Shown: positions 15,654 through 23,239 of the stretch, one piece after another
Layout of the letters: the number at the start of each line of letters is the position of its first letter
How positions within the stretch are numbered: the first letter of the stretch is position 1
Origin: Mycolicibacterium sp.
GTDB lineage: Bacteria > Actinomycetota > Actinomycetes > Mycobacteriales > Mycobacteriaceae
Assembly: GCF_016462545.1 (NCBI RefSeq)
Contig: NZ_JAEMTA010000037.1
Span: forward strand, 1-48,190
Reading direction: 5' to 3'
DNA: 48,190 nt
Position numbers and translations under genes: made by a program
The notes under the pieces: model-generated
What the model saw: only the letters and a program-made list of their open reading frames with translations
Databases searched by the model: none
What the model was told of the DNA's origin: nothing

Positions 15654-16582
15654 CCCGAGACGGCGTCGACGAGACCCCAGTCGAGGGCGGTCGCGGCGTC
15701 GATGGTCGCCCCGGACAACACCAGATACGCAGTTCGCCAACGGCCGATCCGCCGCGTGATGCTGACCGTTCCACCCGCACCGGGGATCAATCCCAGGGCC
15801 AATTCGGGAAGCCCGAGAGTGGCATCGGAATGACACGTGACCCGGCGGCAGAACGCCGCCATCTCCAGACCGCTACCGAGCACCTGACCGTGCACCTCCG
15901 CGCGGCACCCGTCGCCGAAACGGGTCGCCAGTGCGTCCAGCATCAGCGCCGGGCTGTGCCGGGTGCGGGCGAGGTGCGCACTCGCGGGATCGGCGAAGGT
16001 ACCGAACTCGGCGAGATCGCCCCCACTGCAGAATGACGGCCCGTTCCCGCCGAGGACCACGCCAAGCACGGACGGGTCGAGGAACGCGACCTCGAGCGCC
16101 TCGAGGAGCGCCCCGCGCGCATCCGTGGAGAACGCGTTGTGGCGCTGCGGCCGGTTGAAGCGAACGCGCAGGACGTCCCGAATGCGCTCGACCACCACCG
16201 GATCTGGCAGCAGCGGCATCGTCGCGGGTCCGCGCTCGGCCAGCCAGCGGGCGAACTCGGCACCGGACTGAAGTGTCGAGTACGCCAACGACTCGGTGAC
16301 GATGCCGGGCAGCGTCGGCCCGTCTGGGTTCAGGGCGCGCAGCACGTCGTCGCATACCGCCGCCGCCTGTGGCCACCGCGCCACCCGCTCGGCGAGGTCC
16401 TCGAGGGCAGCGGGCACCGAGTCCACCGACACCGTGCGGCGGTCGGCACACGGGCCTTCGACGAGGGTGCAGGTCGCCTCCCGCAGCCACTGCTCGGCGT
16501 TCGGCGCGTTCACGTCGCCGTAGGCGACCACGACGCCCAGGGGACTCGAGGCAGGCGGGGCGGCGAGGTCGACGGTGTACAC
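15650..16582 (-). CDS. Enoyl-CoA hydratase/isomerase (crotonase) with long N-terminal extension
   Basis: A 310-residue protein whose crotonase core starts near residue 125 (IRDVLRVRFNRPQRHNAF). The oxyanion-hole stretches are GPSFCSGGDLAEFG and GQVLGSGLEMAAF, and PELALGLIPGAGG keeps the usual active-site Glu. It should hydrate or isomerise an enoyl-CoA. The first 120 residues are an extension of no clear family, and the protein ends at DWGLVDAVSG, lacking the usual C-terminal helices that complete trimer contacts. GTG 16582 lies 4 nt after the fadD4 stop, so the two are one operon, giving activation followed by a beta-oxidation step. Confidence 0.7.
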   Translation of the reverse strand: MYTVDLAAPPASSPLGVVVAYGDVNAPNAEQWLREATCTLVEGPCADRRTVSVDSVPAALEDLAERVARWPQAAAVCDDVLRALNPDGPTLPGIVTESLAYSTLQSGAEFARWLAERGPATMPLLPDPVVVERIRDVLRVRFNRPQRHNAFSTDARGALLEALEVAFLDPSVLGVVLGGNGPSFCSGGDLAEFGTFADPASAHLARTRHSPALMLDALATRFGDGCRAEVHGQVLGSGLEMAAFCRRVTCHSDATLGLPELALGLIPGAGGTVSITRRIGRWRTAYLVLSGATIDAATALDWGLVDAVSG

Positions 16583-16586
16583 GGCG

Positions 16587-18119
16587 TTAGCCGACAGGAG
16601 CCGAATACTTTTCGATCAGACTCTGCTTGTACAGCTTGCCCGTATCCGTACGCGGCAATTGCGCCTCGAACGAGATCGATCGCGGACACTTGTAGTGCGA
16701 CAGCCGATCCCGCAGCCAGCCCAACAACTCGTCGGCAAATGCGTCGGTCGCGTCGGCCTGGTTCACGGTCTGCACGACGCCCTTGACGCGCTGGCCCATC
16801 TCGTCGTCGGGGATGCCGAACACCGCGGCATCCATCACCAACGGGTGAGTCACCAACATGTTCTCCGCCTCTTGCGGATAGATGTTCACGCCGCCGGAGA
16901 TGATCATGTGGTGCCTGCGGTCGGTCAGGTAGAGGTAACCGTCCTCGTCGAGGTATCCGATGTCCCCCACGGTCTTCCACCCGCGCGAGTCACGCGAGGA
17001 CGCCGTCTTGCCAGGGTCGTTGAGATACTCGAAGTCGAAGCCGCCCTCGAAGTAGATCTCCCCCGCCTGCCCGGCGGGTAGCTCGTTGCCGTCCTCGTCG
17101 AGAATGTGCAGGACGCCCGTCATCGGCTTGCCGACCGACCCCGGATGGGTCAGCCAGTCCTCGGCCGTGATCAGCGTGGAACCGATGGCCTCCGAGGACG
17201 CGTAGTACTCGTCGACGATCGGCCCCCACCAGTCGATCATCTGCTTCTTGATCTCGACCGGGCACGGCGCCGCCGCGTGCATGACGCGCTGCAGGCTGCT
17301 CACGTCATACGAATCACGCACGGCCTGAGGCAGTTTCAGCATGCGGGTGAACATCACCGGGACGAACTGGCCGTGGGTGATCCCGTAGCGCTGGATCGCC
17401 TCCAACGTCCCCTCGGGGTCGAACTTCTCCAGGATCACGGTGGTGATGCCGCCCGCCTGCGTCTGCATCGACCACACCGACGGCGCGGTGTGATAGAGCG
17501 GCGCCGGGCTCAGGTAGACGGAGTCCGGGTTCATCCAGAACCCGACGAGGGCGGCCATCAGTCCGGGGACCTCGGCGGGTGGCAGGTGCGGCAGTTCGCG
17601 CTTGATGCCCTTGGGCCGTCCCGTGGTTCCCGAGGAGTACTGCAGCAGGTCGCCCTCGATCTCGTCGGCGATCGGCGTGCCGGGCAACCCGGCCACGCAC
17701 TCCGGGTACCGCTGCCAGCCGTCCAACTCGCCGTCGACGATGAGGCGGATGGCGGGCAGGCCGTGGGGCAGCTCGGCACTGAGACCGGCCAGGGTGTCGC
17801 GTAGCCCTCCGGAGCCAACGATGGCCTTGGCTTGGGAGTTGTCGACGATGTAGGCGACCTCGGCCGGCGTGAGATGGGTGTTGATCGGGACGTAGTACAG
17901 CCCGGCGCGACGCGCCCCCCACATCACCGCGTGCATGTGCTCGCCGTTCTCCATGAGGATGGCGACCGCGTCGCCCTCGACCAGTCCGGAGTTCCGGAAC
18001 AGGTGCGCCAGCTGATTCGCCCGCGACTCAAGCTCGCCGAACGTCACCACCGTGCCGGACGGATGCATGATGATGGCCGGCTTGTCGGGGGTCGCTACGG
18101 CGGTGTCGCGAATCTGCAT
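16587..18119 (-). CDS. fadD4: Acyl-CoA synthetase (AMP-forming), FadD4-like
   Basis: A 510-residue ANL-family ligase that activates an acid to acyl-AMP and then acyl-CoA. Motifs are the P-loop LLQYSSGTTGRPKGIKRE, the A5-like DEYYASSEAIGST, TVGDIGYLDEDGYLYLTDRR, ISGGVNIYPQEAE and the C-terminal catalytic lysine in RTDTGKLYKQS. Position next to pckG on one side and the fadE3/Rv0216 pair on the other matches M. tuberculosis fadD4 (Rv0214). ATG 18119 is preferred over the upstream open frame because the protein then starts like other FadD proteins, and TACAGT lies 6 nt before it. A palindrome covers the presumed -35 region. Confidence 0.8.
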   Translation of the reverse strand: MQIRDTAVATPDKPAIIMHPSGTVVTFGELESRANQLAHLFRNSGLVEGDAVAILMENGEHMHAVMWGARRAGLYYVPINTHLTPAEVAYIVDNSQAKAIVGSGGLRDTLAGLSAELPHGLPAIRLIVDGELDGWQRYPECVAGLPGTPIADEIEGDLLQYSSGTTGRPKGIKRELPHLPPAEVPGLMAALVGFWMNPDSVYLSPAPLYHTAPSVWSMQTQAGGITTVILEKFDPEGTLEAIQRYGITHGQFVPVMFTRMLKLPQAVRDSYDVSSLQRVMHAAAPCPVEIKKQMIDWWGPIVDEYYASSEAIGSTLITAEDWLTHPGSVGKPMTGVLHILDEDGNELPAGQAGEIYFEGGFDFEYLNDPGKTASSRDSRGWKTVGDIGYLDEDGYLYLTDRRHHMIISGGVNIYPQEAENMLVTHPLVMDAAVFGIPDDEMGQRVKGVVQTVNQADATDAFADELLGWLRDRLSHYKCPRSISFEAQLPRTDTGKLYKQSLIEKYSAPVG

Positions 18120-18125
18120 GCGCAA

Positions 18126-18131
18126 ACTGTA
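18126..18131 (-). promoter_or_regulatory. Predicted -10 box of fadD4, leaderless
   Basis: TACAGT on the - strand ends 6 nt before ATG 18119. No ribosome site separates them, so fadD4 mRNA probably begins at or within a base of its start codon. The identical hexamer at the same spacing precedes the AI-2E-type permease at 30365. Confidence 0.5.
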
Positions 18132-18142
18132 CGACGAGCCGA

Positions 18143-18158
18143 CTTGACAGGTGTCAAG
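18143..18158. promoter_or_regulatory. 16-bp perfect palindrome at the fadD4 promoter
   Basis: CTTGACA-GG-TGTCAAG has two perfect 7-bp arms and a 2-bp centre. It covers about -24 to -40 relative to the inferred fadD4 start, so a bound dimer would block the -35 region. The shape suits a TetR-family acyl-CoA-responsive repressor, but no such gene is in this window and the binder is unknown. Confidence 0.55.
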
Positions 18159-18365
18159 AGGGCCACTGGGCCAGCCTCGCAAATCTTGTCGCGTCCCTGT
18201 CCGTGCAAAACTCGCGAACTCGCTACATTCTGCCAACGTCGATTGATATTCGTGTTTATGCAGTTCAAGCAGCATCTTTTGCCTAGGTAATGACATTGCT
18301 ATTGACAATATGGCTATCTTTTGATTTGCTGTGAACTCAACTCACTCAATGGATGGAACGTGCCC

Positions 18366-20060
18366 GTGGCGGACTACGACTACGTCGTCCTCGGCGCCGG
18401 CTCCTCCGGGTGCGTGATGGCGAACCGGCTGTCCGAGCATCCCGCCAACCGCGTGCTGCTGGTCGAGGCCGGTGGCCCTGCGCGCAGCCCGTTCTTGCAC
18501 ATCCCGCGTTTCGGTAGCCGCAACGATCCCCGCTACACCTGGTTCCACGAGACGTTGCCCTTCGGACCCGAGGGCACCACCGAGATCTGGCCACGGGGCA
18601 AGGTGCTCGGCGGGTCCAGCTCGATCAACGGGACTGTGTACAACCGCGGTAGCCGAGAGGATTACGACGACCTCGAACGGCTCGGTAACCGCGGCTGGGG
18701 ATGGGACGACATCCTGACCTCCTTCCGCGAGATCGAGGACCACCAGCTCGGCGCCTCCAATTCCCGTGGCGCACACGGACTCCTCAAGGTAACGGTGCCG
18801 TCGGATCCGAACGAACTAGCCCTCGACATGATCACGGCGAGTACGCAACTCGGCATGCGCAGGGTCGAAGACGTCAACGCGACCGGCGAGGCGCGCGTCG
18901 GACGACCCCCGGCCACGATTCATCGGGGGCGCCGCATGAGTGCCTCGACGGCGTTTCTGCGTCCAGTGCGCGGCCGCGGCAACCTGACCGTGACCACGAA
19001 GTCGCTCGTCGAACGACTGGTCATCGAGAGCGGGCGTGCCGTGGGCGCGGTGATCCGGACCGGCCAGTCCTCAGAGGTCGTCAGAGCCCGCCGCGAGGTA
19101 ATCGTCTGTCTCGGTGCGCTCGGCTCGCCAAAGCTGTTGCAACTGTCTGGAATCGGCCCGCCGGACGTCCTGTCCGCAGCGGGTGTGTCCCTGTATCTCG
19201 CGCGCGAGAACGTCGGCCGTCGCATGCGGGATCACCGCACCCTCATCAATGCCTACCGACTCAACGGGAAACTCGGCTACAACCAGAAGCTCTCCACGCC
19301 GTTGGCCAGGCTGCAAACGGGGGCCCACTATGCGGCCACCCGCCGGGGCCCACTGGCCAAGTCGTTCGCCGACGTGCTCGCGCTCTTCAAGACCGATCCG
19401 GCGCTGTCGCGGGTAGATGGGCAGATGCTGATGTCGCTGCTGTCCCTGACCGCCACCAACGGCGATGCTCAGGCGGACGTCGAGAAGCACGCGGGTATCA
19501 CCTGCATGGGCGAGATCCTGCGGCCGACCTCAGAGGGCAGCCTATGGGTGACCTCACCAGATCCCCAGGCGCCGTTGATGATCGATCCCAACTACCTGGC
19601 CACCGACTACGACCGCCGAGTCGCAGTGGGGGTGCTGCGCACCATGCGCGCGATCGTCGAACAATCCCCCATCGCCCGCCACATCGAGGGTGAGACGACA
19701 CCGGGGCCGGGTGCGCAGACCGACGATGAGCTGATCGACGCCGCACTGGTCTCGGGGGCGACGGGACATCACGCCATCGGTACATGCGGCATGGGCCCGG
19801 ACGTGGACGACGTCGTCGACGACGAACTCCGCGTGCGCGGCATCGACGGCCTACGCATCGCCGATCTGTCGATCATGCCGATCATGTTGTCCGGCAACAC
19901 CAATGGCCCTGCCATGGCAATGGCATGGCGCGCGGCAGACATCATTCTCAACGGGAGCGACCAGCGCAGCCGCTCGGGTGCGACGCAACCATCGGGCGAC
20001 GTCACTCTCGAGTCACCGAACCAGGCGCTGCGGACGGCCCCCCGCTCCGCCGTCGCCTAG
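18366..20060 (+). CDS. GMC-family oxidoreductase (choline-dehydrogenase-like)
   Basis: A 564-residue FAD enzyme that oxidises an alcohol. It starts with the dinucleotide motif VVLGAGSSGCVMANRLSEHP, has the GMC signature PRGKVLGGSSSINGTVYNRG, a second signature near CLGALGSPKLLQLSGIGPPD, and the active-site His stretch GHHAIGTCGMG close to the C-terminus. GTG 18366 is chosen because the protein then begins VADYDYVVLG like its family, with GGATGG about 9 nt upstream; the open frame runs back to TTG 18321 without family resemblance. It sits alone between fadD4 (divergent) and pckG (convergent) and interrupts an otherwise conserved gene order. Substrate unknown. Confidence 0.85.
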   Translation: MADYDYVVLGAGSSGCVMANRLSEHPANRVLLVEAGGPARSPFLHIPRFGSRNDPRYTWFHETLPFGPEGTTEIWPRGKVLGGSSSINGTVYNRGSREDYDDLERLGNRGWGWDDILTSFREIEDHQLGASNSRGAHGLLKVTVPSDPNELALDMITASTQLGMRRVEDVNATGEARVGRPPATIHRGRRMSASTAFLRPVRGRGNLTVTTKSLVERLVIESGRAVGAVIRTGQSSEVVRARREVIVCLGALGSPKLLQLSGIGPPDVLSAAGVSLYLARENVGRRMRDHRTLINAYRLNGKLGYNQKLSTPLARLQTGAHYAATRRGPLAKSFADVLALFKTDPALSRVDGQMLMSLLSLTATNGDAQADVEKHAGITCMGEILRPTSEGSLWVTSPDPQAPLMIDPNYLATDYDRRVAVGVLRTMRAIVEQSPIARHIEGETTPGPGAQTDDELIDAALVSGATGHHAIGTCGMGPDVDDVVDDELRVRGIDGLRIADLSIMPIMLSGNTNGPAMAMAWRAADIILNGSDQRSRSGATQPSGDVTLESPNQALRTAPRSAVA

Positions 20061-20086
20061 CCGAGGCGAGTCAACCGCCCTGACGG

Positions 20087-21916
20087 TCAGTCGGACTCGG
20101 CGAGCCGAGTCTTCAGGGCGTCGAACTCGTCCTTGATGCCGGTGGGCAGCTTCTCGCCCACGAATGAGAACCACTCCTCGATGAGCGGCAGCTCGTTGCG
20201 CCACTCGTCGACGTTGACCGCGAGCGCCTCGTCGACGTCGGCAGCGTCCACGTCCAGGCCGTCGAGGTCCAGGTCGGCGGCCGTCGGAACGATGCCGATC
20301 GGCGTCGACTTGCCCTCGGCCTGGTGCTCGATGCGCTCGATGGCCCACTTCAGCACGCGGCTGTTCTCGCCGAAGCCGGGCCACAGGAAGCGGCCGTTGT
20401 CCCCGCGCCGGAACCAGTTCACGAAGAACACCGCGGGCATCTTCGACTCGTCGGCGTTCTTGCCGACGTCGATCCAGTGCTGCATGTAGTCGCCGACGTT
20501 GTAGCCGATGAACGGCAGCATGGCCATCGGGTCGCGACGCACCGTGCCAACCTTGCCCTCGGCGGCCGCCGTCTGCTCGGAGCCCAGCGTGGCGCCGATG
20601 AAGACGCCGTGCTGCCAATCGCGGGCCTGCGTGATGAGCGGAACGGTCGTCTTGCGACGCCCGCCGAACAGGATCGCCGAGATCGGCACGCCCTGCGGGT
20701 CGTCCCACTCGGGGGCCAATGTCGGGCACTGCGAGATCGGGGTGCAGTAGCGCGAATTCGGGTGCGCTGCCTTGGTTTCCGTCTCGCGCAGGATCCAGTC
20801 GTTGCCCTTCCAATCGATCAAGTGGTCGGGCTCGCCCTCCAGGCCTTCCCACCAGACGTCGCCGTCGTCGGTCTTGGCGACGTTGGTGAACACGGTGTTG
20901 CCCGCGGCGATCGTCTTCATCGCGTTCGGGTTGGAGTCCCAGTTGGTGCCCGGCGCGACGCCGAAGAAGCCGAACTCGGGGTTGACGGCGTAGAGCCTGC
21001 CGTCCTTGCCGAATCGCATCCAGGCGATGTCGTCGCCGACGGTCTCGGCGCGCCAGCCGGGGATGGTGGGCTGCAGCATCGCGAGGTTGGTCTTGCCGCA
21101 CGCCGACGGGAACGCCGCCGCGATGAAGTAGGCCTTGTTCTCCGGCGAGATCAGCTTGAGGATCAGCATGTGCTCGGCGAGCCAGCCCTCGTCGTGCGCC
21201 ATCGCCGACGCGATGCGCAGCGAGTAGCACTTCTTCCCCAGCAGCGCGTTGCCGCCGTATCCCGAACCGTAGCTCCAGATCTCACGGGTCTCCGGGAAGT
21301 GGGTGATGTACTTCGTGTCGTTGCAGGGCCACGGCACGTCGGCCTGGCCTGGCTGCAGCGGTGCGCCGATCGAGTGCAGGGCCTTGACGAAGAACCCGTC
21401 GTCACCGATCTTGTCGAGCGCCGCCTTGCCCATCCGGGTCATGGTGCGCATCGAGACCACGACGTACTCCGAGTCGGTGATTTCGACGCCGAGCTTGGGG
21501 TCCTCGGCGTCCAACGGTCCCATGCAGAAGGGGACCACCCACAGGGTGCGGCCACGCATCGAACCGCGGTAGAGACCCGTCATCAGCTCCCGCATCTCCG
21601 CGGGATCCATCCAGTTGTTCGTCGGGCCCGCGTCGATCTCCCGCTCGGAGCAGATGTAGGTCCGCGATTCCACGCGCGCCACGTCCGAGGGGTCCGACAG
21701 CGCGAGGTAGGAGTTCGGCTGCTTCTTGTCGTTCAGTTTCTGGAAGGTGCCCGCCTCGACGAGCTGCGCGCACAGGCGCTCGTACTCCTCGTCGGAACCG
21801 TCGGCGAACACGACCCGGTCGGGCTGGGTCAGCTCTGCAACCTCGCGAACCCAGGCGAGCAGCCCCTCGTGTGCGGTCGGTGCGCTATCCAGACCGGGAA
21901 TGGTCGCTGAGGTCAT
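20087..21916 (-). CDS. pckG: Phosphoenolpyruvate carboxykinase (GTP)
   Basis: A 609-residue enzyme converting oxaloacetate and GTP to phosphoenolpyruvate, CO2 and GDP, the entry to gluconeogenesis when the cell grows on fatty acids or cholesterol. The kinase-1a P-loop (FPSACGKTNLAMLQP), the metal-binding ETVGDDIAWMRF and the nucleotide-site NPEFGFFGVAPGTNWDSNP identify the GTP-dependent class. Length is close to the roughly 606 residues of the M. tuberculosis enzyme, where the gene is called pckA (Rv0211). ATG 21916 has an AGGAGA site 7 nt upstream. The neighbouring fatty-acid genes suit its role. Confidence 0.95.
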   Translation of the reverse strand: MTSATIPGLDSAPTAHEGLLAWVREVAELTQPDRVVFADGSDEEYERLCAQLVEAGTFQKLNDKKQPNSYLALSDPSDVARVESRTYICSEREIDAGPTNNWMDPAEMRELMTGLYRGSMRGRTLWVVPFCMGPLDAEDPKLGVEITDSEYVVVSMRTMTRMGKAALDKIGDDGFFVKALHSIGAPLQPGQADVPWPCNDTKYITHFPETREIWSYGSGYGGNALLGKKCYSLRIASAMAHDEGWLAEHMLILKLISPENKAYFIAAAFPSACGKTNLAMLQPTIPGWRAETVGDDIAWMRFGKDGRLYAVNPEFGFFGVAPGTNWDSNPNAMKTIAAGNTVFTNVAKTDDGDVWWEGLEGEPDHLIDWKGNDWILRETETKAAHPNSRYCTPISQCPTLAPEWDDPQGVPISAILFGGRRKTTVPLITQARDWQHGVFIGATLGSEQTAAAEGKVGTVRRDPMAMLPFIGYNVGDYMQHWIDVGKNADESKMPAVFFVNWFRRGDNGRFLWPGFGENSRVLKWAIERIEHQAEGKSTPIGIVPTAADLDLDGLDVDAADVDEALAVNVDEWRNELPLIEEWFSFVGEKLPTGIKDEFDALKTRLAESD

Positions 21917-21940
21917 CAAAGTCTCCTGCTGGCGGTCTCG

Positions 21941-21946
21941 GTTATA
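21941..21946 (-). promoter_or_regulatory. Predicted -10 box of pckG
   Basis: TATAAC on the - strand, within GGTATAACC, is the strongest -10 hexamer in the 150-bp gap upstream of pckG. A start near 21934 would give a leader of about 18 nt holding the AGGAGA ribosome site. The -35 position at 17 nt (CCCACG) is weak, so an activator or alternative sigma factor may be needed. Confidence 0.45.
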
Positions 21947-21970
21947 CCTGGGTTCGAGGTTAACGTGGGT

Positions 21971-22000
21971 GACATACCCGCGGTAAATCGGGAGTATGTC
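21971..22000. promoter_or_regulatory. Imperfect inverted repeat upstream of pckG
   Basis: GACATAC (21971-21977) and GTATGTC (21994-22000) are perfect inverted arms. They extend inward as CCG/CGG with one bulged A (21993) around an 8-nt AT-richer loop. The element lies upstream of the pckG -10 box and downstream of the preceding gene. It may terminate the upstream transcript or act as an operator near the -35 to -60 region. No run of T follows on the - strand. Confidence 0.4.
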
Positions 22001-22066
22001 CGTTCTCTCACAGGAACGATTCAGATGCGTGATTCCGGCAGAATTCGGCGTCCACCGATTGTCCCG

Positions 22067-23239
22067 TCACCATACGTACTGCTCAGTAACATCTTCCGCG
22101 GTCCATCGGGGGTCGACGGAATCCGTCGTGCGGACGGAACGCGCGGCTGCCCACGCCGCTTCAGCGGCGAGTAATCGTTCGGCGATCATCGCCTCGCCGT
22201 GCCACCGCACTGCCGCCGTGACTTCGGTGACCCACCTGTCGAGTACGGCCCGGTCATGGAGCAGTCCACGGGCGCGCACCACCCACACCACGAGGGCCAG
22301 TCCGGCGACGGCCCCGACCGCAAGCCCCGCGGCGGGAAGCCCCGGCGCCAGCGCAGCAAGCAGTCGGCTCGCCGCCACCGCAATCCCCAACCCGAAGCCA
22401 ACACCGAACACCGCCATCAGCCGGCCCTCCAAGCGTCGGGAGGAGACCGGCGACCGACCGATGTCTGGCGGGCGACGTCCCACGACGGTCTCGGGCGCGG
22501 GTTGCCCCAGCCCCAGGGTGCTGGCCACCACGCCGATCTCGCGGTCGAGTTCCTGGTCGAGCTCGACGAGGAAGCGGTCGACGTCGGCCCGAACGAGCGC
22601 CTCGAAGTCGGCCGATCCGCCGACCGGCATCTCAGATGCGACGTCGCGCAGGTCACCACGCAGCGTCGAACACCCGTCCCTGACGAACCCGAGCAAGCGC
22701 AGACGCGTGCGCTGCAGCGCACTCCTCGTCGCGGCGGTCGCGGCCAGCCGGTGCGGCATCCGGTCCGACGCCACCCGAACCCTGTTGCCGTGCAATCCAT
22801 TCCGGTGTTCTACGACGCCATCGGCGAGTTGCTCGCGAAGCACGCCGAGAAGTTCCTCGAGGCTGGGTGCACCGAGATCGGGGGCAGCGGCGACACCCAC
22901 CCACGGCATCGCTGCGGCGCGGTCGTCCCACCCGGCGACGAGTGTGCGGTTGGCGCTCAGGACCTCGCGCCATCCCCGATGCGCGTCGATCTTCGACACC
23001 ACACCGACCAGCAGCTCCGTCCGTGCCGACCACCGCTCGACGAGAGCCCAGTCCGATCGGGCGACGGGCGCCACCCCCGAGACCACGGCGAGCACCGCAT
23101 CGGGGATCCGCCCGGCTGGCCAGGAATTGGCCCCGACGAGGGTCACGTCGGGCAGCTGCCCACGCAGGCCGGTGATGAGACTGTCCACGCCGGACAGCGG
23201 CGGCCCGACCACGAGCACCGCCCGGCACGCCGTCGTCAC
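22067..23239 (-). CDS. Dynamin/GTPase-like membrane protein, Rv0210-like, degenerate P-loop
   Basis: A 390-residue protein of unknown function. It begins VTTACRAVLVVGPPLSGVDS, which has the shape of a Walker A loop (G12-x4-G17), but Val18 stands where the catalytic Lys should be and Asp19 replaces Ser/Thr. A G4-like SKID occurs at 82-85. The C-terminal third has two hydrophobic helices in a row (around FGVGFGLGIAVAASRLLAAL and AGLAVGAVAGLALVVWVV) and a charged, Ala-rich tail. This resembles bacterial dynamin-like pairs. GTG 23239 is set by a GTGA overlap with the upstream gene; the frame is open further upstream. Position next to pckG matches Rv0210. Confidence 0.65.
   Translation of the reverse strand: MTTACRAVLVVGPPLSGVDSLITGLRGQLPDVTLVGANSWPAGRIPDAVLAVVSGVAPVARSDWALVERWSARTELLVGVVSKIDAHRGWREVLSANRTLVAGWDDRAAAMPWVGVAAAPDLGAPSLEELLGVLREQLADGVVEHRNGLHGNRVRVASDRMPHRLAATAATRSALQRTRLRLLGFVRDGCSTLRGDLRDVASEMPVGGSADFEALVRADVDRFLVELDQELDREIGVVASTLGLGQPAPETVVGRRPPDIGRSPVSSRRLEGRLMAVFGVGFGLGIAVAASRLLAALAPGLPAAGLAVGAVAGLALVVWVVRARGLLHDRAVLDRWVTEVTAAVRWHGEAMIAERLLAAEAAWAAARSVRTTDSVDPRWTAEDVTEQYVW

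Noticed and set aside
18321..18365. TTG 18321 as the start of the GMC oxidoreductase
   Set aside because: The added 15 residues (CCELNSLNGWN and so on) have no family resemblance, while GTG 18366 begins right before the FAD motif with a GGATGG site upstream.
20061..20086. Terminator hairpin between the GMC oxidoreductase and pckG
   Set aside because: GCCGAG and CTCGGC arms occur around the gap, but they fall largely inside coding sequence and pair imperfectly.
20324..21910. 528-residue + strand frame opposite pckG
   Set aside because: pckG has all catalytic motifs and near-canonical length on the other strand; the antisense product has no domain.
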